A stretch of DNA of 35,416 bases from Sulfurovum sp. GTDB taxonomy: Bacteria > Campylobacterota > Campylobacteria > Campylobacterales > Sulfurovaceae. The notes beneath the pieces were generated by a model, which did not search any database, had not been told where the DNA came from, and worked only from the letters and a program-made list of their open reading frames with translations. The translations under genes were made by a program, and so were the position numbers. Within the stretch, counting starts at the first letter, position 1, and every line of letters begins with the position of its first letter. The stretch is taken from the NCBI GenBank assembly GCA_020721085.1, contig DYNJ01000001.1, forward strand, positions 5,313-40,728. Reading direction: 5' to 3'. Shown here in pieces: positions 18,210 through 26,958 of the stretch.

Positions 18210-19021
18210 TGCGCAAAGGCTTCCCATTTTGGAGTTTGGCAATATTGACAGGCATACTTCTTTTTACTTTTGTCGGATCTATTTTTGTCACAATCTCCCC
18301 TTTTGAGCTCGACAAAACGGCCATCTTGCAACCGCCCGGTTTTGAGCATTGGATGGGTACGGACAGACTGGGCAGGGACTTGCTCTCCAGAGTGATGCAC
18401 GGTGGTCAAATCTCTTTGATCATCGGCGTTGGTTCAGCCGTGATCGCTGCTGTGATCGGACTTGTTTTGGGAGTGAGTGCCGGCTACTTCAAGGGCTATT
18501 ATGATAAATCTTTTATCATCGCAGTTGATCTTTTTCTGACTTTTCCGACATTTTTTCTGCTTCTGGCATTAGTTAGCTACATATCAGCCTCTGCGCTGAT
18601 CTTGATCGTAGTTATCTCGATCACCGGCTGGATGGGCACCTCCAGACTGATACGCACCGAAAGCTACCGAATTGCCGGTCAGCCGTTCATCAAAGTATTG
18701 ACTATCGCGAAAGTCTCGCCTCTAAAGATCATCTTTAAATATTTTATGCCGATTCTCGCACCGATCTTCTTTGTGAGTTTTACCTTTGGGGTGAGCGGTG
18801 CCATACTCGCAGAGAGCGGGCTGAGCTACCTGGGACTTGGTGTCACACCGCCCGATATGAGCTGGGGGAGCATCTTGAGTGAAGGCAAATCAATCATGGA
18901 GATTGCATGGTGGGTAAGTTTTTTTCCTGGACTGCTGATCTTTTTGGTTACCTTCTCGCTCATACAGATCAGCGATTATCTCCAAGATATCACAAACCAA
19001 AAAGAGGGTATTACTATATGA
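18209..19021 (+). CDS. DppC/OppC-type ABC transporter permease
   Basis: GTDRLGRDLLSRVMHGGQISLIIG and ESGLSYLGLGVTPPDMSWGSIL motifs; ATG overlaps the rsmD TGA. Confidence 0.9.
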   Translation: MRKGFPFWSLAILTGILLFTFVGSIFVTISPFELDKTAILQPPGFEHWMGTDRLGRDLLSRVMHGGQISLIIGVGSAVIAAVIGLVLGVSAGYFKGYYDKSFIIAVDLFLTFPTFFLLLALVSYISASALILIVVISITGWMGTSRLIRTESYRIAGQPFIKVLTIAKVSPLKIIFKYFMPILAPIFFVSFTFGVSGAILAESGLSYLGLGVTPPDMSWGSILSEGKSIMEIAWWVSFFPGLLIFLVTFSLIQISDYLQDITNQKEGITI

Positions 19022-19782
19022 AAAAAGAAGATCATATTGCACTGTTTATCGACTGCGACAATATCAGCGCAAACGCTATCGAAGGCATACTTAACGAACT
19101 GAGCAAATACGGATTTGTCAATATCCGCCAAGCTTACGGCAACTGGACGAAAGACAATCTCAAAAACTGGGAATCAAAACTGCTGGAATTTGCGATCAAG
19201 CCGATCCAGCAGTTTGACTACACCAAAAATAAAAATGCAACCGATATCATGATGACGATCGATGCGATTGACCTGCTGCACACCAAAGACATTGATGCTT
19301 TTGCCTTTGCTACCAGCGACAGCGACTTTACGCCCGTCGTGATGCGTGTACAGGCCGAAGGAATCAAGGTTTTCGGTTTCGGAGAGAAGAAGACGCCCAA
19401 AGCCTTCATGGCGGCCTGTTCACAATTCATCTTCACTGAAAAGCTGATGAACAACGCAGCGGTCAAAGAGTCACAGCCGGATACAGTCAAACAAGTATCT
19501 ATGCTCAAAACAGCCAAGGAGATGCGCAGCGATACATGGCTTGTCAATCTGCTTCGCAACGCTCTGGAACAGACCATGGATGAAGACGGATGGGCAAATC
19601 TCGCAGATGTAGGCACATATATCAGCAACAGCTCGTCATTTTCTCCTATAAACTACGGATATAAGAAACTAAGCGGACTTATCAAAGTGATCGATCTTTT
19701 TGATATCTATATCGATGCGGAGTCTAAGCTGATAAGCATCAGGGACAAACGGTTCAAAAGCACACTACTTGAAAATATTTAA
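19018..19782 (+). CDS. NYN-domain (LabA-like) protein with C-terminal OST-HTH/LOTUS-like region
   Basis: IALFIDCDNISANAIEGIL...NATDIMMTIDAIDLLHTKDIDAFAFATSDSDFTPVV (NYN acidic residues); C-terminal LVNLLRNALEQTMDEDGWANLADVGTYISNSSSFSPINYGYKKLSGLIKVIDLFDI. ATG overlaps the permease TGA. Confidence 0.88.
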   Translation: MKKEDHIALFIDCDNISANAIEGILNELSKYGFVNIRQAYGNWTKDNLKNWESKLLEFAIKPIQQFDYTKNKNATDIMMTIDAIDLLHTKDIDAFAFATSDSDFTPVVMRVQAEGIKVFGFGEKKTPKAFMAACSQFIFTEKLMNNAAVKESQPDTVKQVSMLKTAKEMRSDTWLVNLLRNALEQTMDEDGWANLADVGTYISNSSSFSPINYGYKKLSGLIKVIDLFDIYIDAESKLISIRDKRFKSTLLENI

Positions 19783-21830
19783 TCGGATCTCCTTTTGCCG
19801 GGAAAATCACCCTTAAGTAAGCCTGCTTCATAAAGGAACGGCGAAGGGATAAAGTCCAGTTTTTTTACCCTGTCTGTTTTGGCGTATGATAGATGCAGTC
19901 TGTCTTTTGCTCTTGTGACCGCTACATAAAAGAGTCTCCTCTCCTCCTCTATACTCCCGCCCATATTCATTAGTTTATGGTTGGGAAATCTGCCGTCCAT
20001 CAGATCAACGACATATACTTCGCCAAACTCAAGCCCCTTGCTGGCGTGCACTGTAAGCAGATTGACCCCTTCGCCTTCACTGAGTTCATTACCGCCAAGC
20101 ACCATCGCATTGACAAAACTGCCCAAATCCTGGTAGTGAGTCGCCAGTTCCGAAAGAAGTCCGGCCTTGCGCACGATCCGCTCGCGGGAGAGCTCCTTTT
20201 TGTCCTGATCTATCTCTCCCGTTTTGAGCTGTGCACGCTGTGTTGAGAGAAGCTCGACGACGCTTGTATAAAGCTTGGAAGAGATGGCTTTGCGCATGAT
20301 GGCTGACGGAGCCTTGCTCTGCTGGCTGGCACGCACAAAGTCCACATACTCAGCAAAAAATATTACCCCGTCTTTGGTCAGCTTGGGATGTTTGAGAAGC
20401 GGATGGTTCTTGATATCAACACTAAGTTCAAGCTTGGCAAAACGGCTGATCAGGCCTACCTCCAGATCATCATCAAAAAGTCCCAGTTGGCTATTTTTGG
20501 CTGGATTGAGCTTTGGCAGATCAAAACACAATGGAGCTAAAATACCTCGCATCAAATTCCCTTCACCGAAATGGACAAGGGACTGGAAAAGTTCTTTTGC
20601 CAATGCGGAACCGATCCCTTTGCTATATTCATAAATATGGATGAAAGCCATCATATCTTTTGGATTGACAAGCAGCGTCACAAGATCAAGGAGAAATTTC
20701 ACCTCTTTGGCTTCAAAAAAGCTGGTACTGCCCTTGCGGCGGCACGGAATGCCAAGCTCCCTGAGACTCGCTTCAATACCGTCTGCGCTGGCATTGTTTC
20801 TGAAGATGACAGCAATCTCGTCATGCGACAAATATGTCCCTTTGATAGTATGGGCTATAGACTGATACTGCTCAAAAAGCTCATTGTAGATCAGAAGTCT
20901 GGGAGCATGACTTTCGCCGTTGCGCCCTACTTCCAGGCTCTTAGGATAGATGCGCTCATTGCGCTCGATGACCCTGTTGGCAAGCGAAAGGATGGACGCT
21001 GTGGAGCGATAGTTGGTCTTGAGCGTAAACAAATTCGCACCGCTATAGCGCGATACAAATGTAGAGATATTTTCTATATTGGCGCCATTGAAAGCGTAGA
21101 TACTCTGATCATAGTCGCCGACACAAAAAAGAGATTTTGGTCTAAGCGCGTCTATGAGGGTATTTTGGAGTGTATTGGTATCTTGATACTCATCCACCAG
21201 CACCTCGCCAAAAGATATCGCAGCATCCTTGAGATAAGCGATATTCCACAGCAAAAGATCATTGAAAGAGGCAAAACCGTATTCGCGCTTGACCTCTTCA
21301 AACTCTTCTATGATATGCATATAGATATCCATCAAAGGCTCATGATCCGGATACTGCTCCAAAAACCATATATCAAATCCATTCAGTGAAGCATTTTGAT
21401 ACAGACTGTACCGGTCATATAAATAGATAGAGGAGAAAGGTTCGATGGCATGGTTGAGGCGCTTGAAATCCCGCTTTTCATATATGCTTCTAAAGAGAGT
21501 TTTAAGCTCTGAGGGCTGCTTGAGTGTGACCATTGAGTCTCGTTCTTTAATCCAACGGTAGCTTACGGCGTGGAATGTGCCCGACTGTATCTTTTGGACA
21601 GTTGATTTCGGGAAAAAGCGCTCAAGGCGCGCCAGCATCTCTCCGGCTGCCTTGTTGGTAAAAGTCAAGAGAAGTATAGCGGAAGGATCAATGCCGGAAT
21701 GCAGAAGATGAGCGATCCTGCCTACGATAGTAGAGGTCTTGCCTGTACCTGCGCTGGCGATGATGAGATTGTGACCAAGCGGCGCAGTAACGGCGCTGAG
21801 CTGTTCGGCATTGAGTGTACTCAGCGCCAT
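19779..21830 (-). CDS. UvrD/Rep/PcrA-family superfamily 1 DNA helicase
   Basis: ASAGTGKTSTI Walker A, VDEYQDTN Walker B, LLTVHASKGLEF, RRLFYVAVTRAKDRL. Confidence 0.94.
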   Translation of the reverse strand: MALSTLNAEQLSAVTAPLGHNLIIASAGTGKTSTIVGRIAHLLHSGIDPSAILLLTFTNKAAGEMLARLERFFPKSTVQKIQSGTFHAVSYRWIKERDSMVTLKQPSELKTLFRSIYEKRDFKRLNHAIEPFSSIYLYDRYSLYQNASLNGFDIWFLEQYPDHEPLMDIYMHIIEEFEEVKREYGFASFNDLLLWNIAYLKDAAISFGEVLVDEYQDTNTLQNTLIDALRPKSLFCVGDYDQSIYAFNGANIENISTFVSRYSGANLFTLKTNYRSTASILSLANRVIERNERIYPKSLEVGRNGESHAPRLLIYNELFEQYQSIAHTIKGTYLSHDEIAVIFRNNASADGIEASLRELGIPCRRKGSTSFFEAKEVKFLLDLVTLLVNPKDMMAFIHIYEYSKGIGSALAKELFQSLVHFGEGNLMRGILAPLCFDLPKLNPAKNSQLGLFDDDLEVGLISRFAKLELSVDIKNHPLLKHPKLTKDGVIFFAEYVDFVRASQQSKAPSAIMRKAISSKLYTSVVELLSTQRAQLKTGEIDQDKKELSRERIVRKAGLLSELATHYQDLGSFVNAMVLGGNELSEGEGVNLLTVHASKGLEFGEVYVVDLMDGRFPNHKLMNMGGSIEEERRLFYVAVTRAKDRLHLSYAKTDRVKKLDFIPSPFLYEAGLLKGDFPGKRRSD

Positions 21831-21835
21831 TGTGC

Positions 21836-22168
21836 TTAGTGCTGACCGATGATATAGTAGGTATGCTTGTTGGCTACTTTTTGCAGAATGATTTTATATT
21901 TGTCAGCCCAATGAGCAACGCTTTGCGTGAATGCTTCAATATTTTCCGAAGAGTTAGTCTCTTCACATTTGATCTTGAAATAGTCATGAGAATTGGATAA
22001 TGTGATCATACCTCCATGGTGTGCCACGGCATCTTGAAGCGTCAAGAGATGCTTGGAAAAATGGTCGAAACCTTTTGTGTTTTCGATAGATTTGTTAATC
22101 TGTGCCATCGTATGCTCATTGACTGGATAACCAAATTGTGTCAAAAGTGCTTCAGGTGTGATGCGCAT
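21836..22168 (-). CDS. Hypothetical protein
   Basis: 110 aa ORF, 5 nt upstream of the helicase start, same strand. Confidence 0.7.
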   Translation of the reverse strand: MRITPEALLTQFGYPVNEHTMAQINKSIENTKGFDHFSKHLLTLQDAVAHHGGMITLSNSHDYFKIKCEETNSSENIEAFTQSVAHWADKYKIILQKVANKHTYYIIGQH

Positions 22169-22228
22169 CTGCTTCCTTGTATATATTCTAAAAGAAGTGA
22201 TTGTAGCGAATTTTACTTTAGAAGCGCC

Positions 22229-22885
22229 CTAAAACAGAGTTGTGCGCCGTTCAAGTCTAGACAGAAGATCTTTATAGTGCTCGACATTTTGCAGAGCCTT
22301 TTCGTAACGCCATCTTAGGATAAATTCGATGATCAAATTTTTGAGACTCGGATCAAGACTCTCCCCTTTGCCGAAATATCCCAAAGAGATATTTTTCGCC
22401 TTTTTCTTTCCGCTGTCATCAGGCTCATATGTGATAGCGATGATCTGTATATATTTTCCGGCTCTGGTTTCTCCGAAATCTTCCTCTTTGAGACCGATAC
22501 CGCTTAGATTCATTGCTTTATACATGAATATCATATCAAAATCCGGCGACTTTTCAAAGATTTTCAATTCTTGAAAAAGCCATTTGATCCGTACCATATT
22601 TATTTCGCGAATTGTTTCGTTTTTTTGTTCTTCCGTAGCCTTGGCTTCATGTGGCGGTGCCGGCTTGATAACCGGCCTTTCTATAGGTTTTTCAACGGCA
22701 TCAACCGATAGTTTAGATGTTGGTATTGAGTCAGAGACAATGACCGCTTCAGTCCTGACCGCTTCAGTCCTGAGCGTTGCAGACTGAGCCGAAGATATAC
22801 CCTTTTTCTCAGCAAGTTTATTGTCTATCTTGCTTGTCAATGCCTTGAGTTTGTCCAAGCTACTCACTATCTTCCTCCAACCCAT
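22229..22885 (-). CDS. Hypothetical protein with low-complexity N-terminal linker
   Basis: 218 aa ORF; linker contains RTEAVRTEAV, then a predicted folded C-terminal region. Confidence 0.7.
   Translation of the reverse strand: MGWRKIVSSLDKLKALTSKIDNKLAEKKGISSAQSATLRTEAVRTEAVIVSDSIPTSKLSVDAVEKPIERPVIKPAPPHEAKATEEQKNETIREINMVRIKWLFQELKIFEKSPDFDMIFMYKAMNLSGIGLKEEDFGETRAGKYIQIIAITYEPDDSGKKKAKNISLGYFGKGESLDPSLKNLIIEFILRWRYEKALQNVEHYKDLLSRLERRTTLF
22742..22771. repeat. Perfect 15-bp tandem duplication
   Basis: gaccgcttcagtcct x2, in frame within 22229..22885, encoding the repeated pentapeptide RTEAV. Confidence 0.9.
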
Positions 22886-23032
22886 TTCTTAATATTTTTT
22901 AGATATGTTATATATTATCTAATATTTCGAATTTTATCTAGAATAACATTAAAATAATATAAAAAAATATGAATTTTGATATTTTTTGATACGAGTTATG
23001 TGATTCACTGATGACGAAAAGTGCTTCAGGAT

Positions 23033-24103
23033 TTAATATGCAACCCCGAGACCAATAAGATCGTCCGGTATCGTGATCTTGGACTCATCAAAGCACACCC
23101 CGCCTTTGACGGGATTGTATTTGCACAAACTCACAGCATCAAGATCAAGCATCGTGATCACATCGGATTTGGCTGAAGCGACATGCACCGCTGCGCCGAC
23201 GCTGATGGGTCCTTCGAGCATACATCCCAGCATACATTTGACGCCGTATTCGCCGGCCAAGTCTGCAAGCTTCAGCGCATTGCTTATACCGCCGCATTTG
23301 GAAAGCTTGATGTTGATCATATCGATCGCTTGAAGCTCTAGCAGCATTCGCGCATCGCGCAGGGTAAAGACCGATTCATCCGCAAGGATAGGAGTGGCAA
23401 CCCGCTCTTTGATATACCGCAATCCCTCCCAATCATCAGCCTTGACAGGCTGTTCGATGAGTTTCGGCAGGATACCTTTGTGCTCAAGCGCAGTCAGTAT
23501 CTCCACACTCTGCTGTGCACTCCATCCTTGGTTGGCATCGAGTCGCAAAGCGACACCTTTTCCTACCGCCCAGTATATCTCTTCTATCCTATCGATATCA
23601 ATTTGACCCCCCTCTCCCACTTTGATCTTGAGGGTAGTATAGCCACGCCTCACCATCTCAAGCGCGTCTTGCACCATAACTTCTGTCGGATTGAGACTGA
23701 TGGTGATATCTGTGCGAAACTCCTGCTTTTCTCCTCCCAAAAGCCTATATAACGGAAGGTTGGCCTGTTGCGCTTTGAGATCATACAGTGCTATCTCCAG
23801 CGCTGATTTGGCTGTGGTGTTTTTGAGTATTTTGTGCCCGACGATCCGGATCAAACTATCGAAATCATCCAAGTTTTGACCGATCAAAAAAGGCTTCAGG
23901 TACTCTATCACGGCGAGCATAGTGCCGATCGTCTCTCCGGTGATGACGGGCGTAGGAGCGCCCTCCCCGTAGCCTGTCAAACCGCTGTCAGTTTGGATAA
24001 GGACAACCAAATCTTCAAGCGCTTCGACTCTTCTGAGCGCAGTCTGAAAAGGTGTCTTAAGCGGCGCTTTGAGCAGTTTGGTTTTGATATCTATAATTTT
24101 CAT
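23033..24103 (-). CDS. Enolase-superfamily dipeptide epimerase (L-Ala-D/L-Glu epimerase type)
   Basis: TLKIKVGEGG (KxK), RLDANQGW, LIEQPVKADDWEGL, ILADESVF, INIKLSKCGGI. Confidence 0.9.
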   Translation of the reverse strand: MKIIDIKTKLLKAPLKTPFQTALRRVEALEDLVVLIQTDSGLTGYGEGAPTPVITGETIGTMLAVIEYLKPFLIGQNLDDFDSLIRIVGHKILKNTTAKSALEIALYDLKAQQANLPLYRLLGGEKQEFRTDITISLNPTEVMVQDALEMVRRGYTTLKIKVGEGGQIDIDRIEEIYWAVGKGVALRLDANQGWSAQQSVEILTALEHKGILPKLIEQPVKADDWEGLRYIKERVATPILADESVFTLRDARMLLELQAIDMINIKLSKCGGISNALKLADLAGEYGVKCMLGCMLEGPISVGAAVHVASAKSDVITMLDLDAVSLCKYNPVKGGVCFDESKITIPDDLIGLGVAY

Positions 24104-24104
24104 A

Positions 24105-25271
24105 TTATCCGCCTATTATCATCAGGATTTTGCCCACCATCAGACCTCCGAATGTGCCTATGATATACCCCATCATCGCCATCAACACCCCTATTGGGAT
24201 CAGCGCCTGCGAATATGCGCCGGCCAGGATCGGCGCCGAGGCGATCCCTCCGATATTGGCCAGGGAGGCAACAGCGATACTGAAAAGATCGAGTCTGAAC
24301 AGCCTGGCAAAAACTGTCATCAAAACCGCATGGATCGCAATGACCACAGCGCCCGAGAAGACATAAAGCGGCGCTTGTCCCAGCTCCGAGAAATCTGCCC
24401 TTGAAGCGATCAAAGAGACGATCATATAGAGAAAGATACTGCCCAACACATCGGATCCACCCAAACGGCTTATGGGTGTGACGGCGCAAAAGATACCAAA
24501 CAGAGTCGCGATAATGACCACCCATGCGTCCTCAGTGACGAAATCAGCAACAGGCATCAAAGATGCGCTATATTGGCTCAAGGCTGAAACGACAAGCGCG
24601 ATCCCCAAAAGCAAAAAGAGCGAATGAAAGCTCATCCGTGCTTTGTTTTGTGTATCATTAAGCTTCTTGACAGTTTCGTCGATCAAGGAGGTGTCTGCCC
24701 TGCTCCATTGGTTAAATTTAGCTGCAAACGGCACAAGTGCCAGAAGCACCATCACCCAAATGGCATAATCGATCGAATCGATCAAGAGGATATACCCCAT
24801 TTTGCTGTCCGGCACATTCAGTGCGCCCTGGATAGCGATCATATTGGCAGTACCGCCCATCCAGCTTCCGCAGAGCGCGGCAAAAGCTCCCCATGTACCG
24901 GCTTCAAAATAACTGTGTAAAGACAAGAACATAACCACAAATCCCATCGCAATACTAAAAGATGCGAGAAAAAATGTCAGCAGCATTTTGCCGCCTAGAT
25001 CTTTGATCTTGCGCAGATCGGCACTCAAAAGCATCAAAAAGATCATTGCAGGAAGTATATTGGATTTGACACCCGTATAAATATGATTGATTTCACTGTT
25101 TTTCTGCCACAAACCGAATGTCGAGAGCACCATCACCACAAAGTAGATGACCACAATGGCCGGCAGATAATCAAAAAATTGCAGCCGCAATCCTCTGTCG
25201 AGATAGACGACAAATGAAGCGATCATCACCAATACCGACAAATATGCAAAACCGTTTTCGATCATCTGCAA
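24105..25271 (-). CDS. DUF819 family membrane protein
   Basis: 388 aa polytopic; CGSWMGGTANMIAIQGALNVPDSKMGYILLIDSIDYAIWVMVL motif; 1 nt gap to the epimerase. Confidence 0.85.
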   Translation of the reverse strand: MQMIENGFAYLSVLVMIASFVVYLDRGLRLQFFDYLPAIVVIYFVVMVLSTFGLWQKNSEINHIYTGVKSNILPAMIFLMLLSADLRKIKDLGGKMLLTFFLASFSIAMGFVVMFLSLHSYFEAGTWGAFAALCGSWMGGTANMIAIQGALNVPDSKMGYILLIDSIDYAIWVMVLLALVPFAAKFNQWSRADTSLIDETVKKLNDTQNKARMSFHSLFLLLGIALVVSALSQYSASLMPVADFVTEDAWVVIIATLFGIFCAVTPISRLGGSDVLGSIFLYMIVSLIASRADFSELGQAPLYVFSGAVVIAIHAVLMTVFARLFRLDLFSIAVASLANIGGIASAPILAGAYSQALIPIGVLMAMMGYIIGTFGGLMVGKILMIIGG

Positions 25272-25540
25272 CCTTTTCTAGATTTATATGTGATAGTACA
25301 CTCCGATGCCGCTGGCTCCATCATTCGCCAATTCAACCCATAAGTGCAACACAGAGTCAGTGAATATGAAGACTAACTGCTTATAGTCACACCTCTTTAT
25401 CCCTCAAGAGGGAATGGGGCATAATCGAAAAGCTACAAGATTTATTTCATTTCTTGCAGTGCTCCAATTATACCAATATTGATATCTTTATTTGCCATAT
25501 ATTAACTATTTCGTGATATTATAAAATAAAAAGGCTCAAA

Positions 25541-26899
25541 ATGCGAAATGTTTTGATGGTGCTGTGTGCTCTCCAGATACTCTCAGGAAGTGAATATATC
25601 TTGACAGAGGGCAAGCGGGCATGGAGTAAGATCGATGAGATGCCCAAAAACAAGATCGCCGATATGTCCAAAATTCCGCAAGACCCTGCTTTTTACGCCA
25701 ATCAGCTAGAAGCGCTACCTATGAGCCGCCAACTGGAGCTGGACAAGGAGTATGATGAGAAGTTTTTCAAGCCCTGGAAGCTTAACAGGATCGAAAAGCC
25801 TTTGGATGAGCTGGAATGGCCGTTTCGTTCTGTCAGAAAAGAGAAGATTTTTGACGGAGCAGGCACTGTTATCCCCTCCTTTGTTTATGAGCAATGGATC
25901 GACAATGCACAGTTTGAACTGCTTGATACCGTACACCGACAGGGGATCACCACCCGTCATGTCGATGTCCGCGCGTTGCCGACTGCTAGGCCCTTTTATC
26001 GGGATGCAAGCAAAACCGGCGAGGGATTCCCGTTTGACTACAACCAAAACAGCTCTTATCATATCAACACACCGCTTTATATCTCACACTATTCCAAAGA
26101 CAGAAGATGGGTGTTTGTGCGCGGCTCTACCGCCTATGGATGGGTAGAGGCTTCAGGTATCGCTGTCGTGGACAAAAGCTTTATGGAACGATTTGAGAAC
26201 GGCCATTATGCTGTCGTGATCAGAGACAATATCAAATTGTATCAAGACGGCAAAGCGCTTACTATCGTCAAGATCGGGGCAATTTTCCCCATGATCAAGA
26301 CAAATGTCAAGACATCGGACAATAACAGTACCGCCCTGGGCTATCTGATAGCCCAGCGAAATCTTGACGGCAAAGCAATCTTGCAGAGTGCATCTGTCGC
26401 AAAGTCCGGTCTATTAGTAAAAAAACCTTTGGCTTTCACTCCGAAAAATGTGGCTATGATCGCCAGGCAGTTTTACAATGAACCATACGGATGGGGCGGA
26501 CTGCTCCAGACTCGCGACTGCTCTTCGACGACCAAAGACTATTTTGCCGTATTTGGCATCTATCTGCGCAGAAACTCAAGCGAACAGGCGATGGACGGGT
26601 GTGTCACTCCGATCGGAAGTTTGAACAAAAATGCCAAAAAACAGATGATCATCGGCAATGCCAAACCGTTTCGTTCGCTTCTTTTTGTGCCGGGTCATAT
26701 CGTGCTTTATCTGGGGCAGTACAAAGGTGAACCGGTGATCATGCACACATATTGGGGGACGCGTCTGACGGATGGCAGCAAGCATGTGCTTGCCCGTACC
26801 GTTGTAACGACAACCGAGCCGGGCAAAGAGCTTGATCAGATCAAAGAGTCAAGCAAGCTCGCCAATACGCTCAAAAAGATCATCACATTTGGGGAGTAG
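25541..26899 (+). CDS. SH3-domain NlpC/P60-type cell-wall peptidase
   Basis: 452 aa; YGWGGLLQTRDCSSTTKDYFAVFGIYLRRNSSEQ (catalytic Cys) and VPGHIVLYLGQYKGEPVIMHTYWG (His); central SH3-like region. Confidence 0.88.
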   Translation: MRNVLMVLCALQILSGSEYILTEGKRAWSKIDEMPKNKIADMSKIPQDPAFYANQLEALPMSRQLELDKEYDEKFFKPWKLNRIEKPLDELEWPFRSVRKEKIFDGAGTVIPSFVYEQWIDNAQFELLDTVHRQGITTRHVDVRALPTARPFYRDASKTGEGFPFDYNQNSSYHINTPLYISHYSKDRRWVFVRGSTAYGWVEASGIAVVDKSFMERFENGHYAVVIRDNIKLYQDGKALTIVKIGAIFPMIKTNVKTSDNNSTALGYLIAQRNLDGKAILQSASVAKSGLLVKKPLAFTPKNVAMIARQFYNEPYGWGGLLQTRDCSSTTKDYFAVFGIYLRRNSSEQAMDGCVTPIGSLNKNAKKQMIIGNAKPFRSLLFVPGHIVLYLGQYKGEPVIMHTYWGTRLTDGSKHVLARTVVTTTEPGKELDQIKESSKLANTLKKIITFGE

Positions 26900-26958
26900 G
26901 TGCCCATAAGTACCATTTCGCTATAATCATCCATCATATAATATAGCGAGAGAACGCA

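Noticed and set aside
20571-21389. 272 aa plus-strand ORF
   Set aside because: Antisense shadow of the UvrD-like helicase, whose motifs are clear on the minus strand; no recognisable domain.
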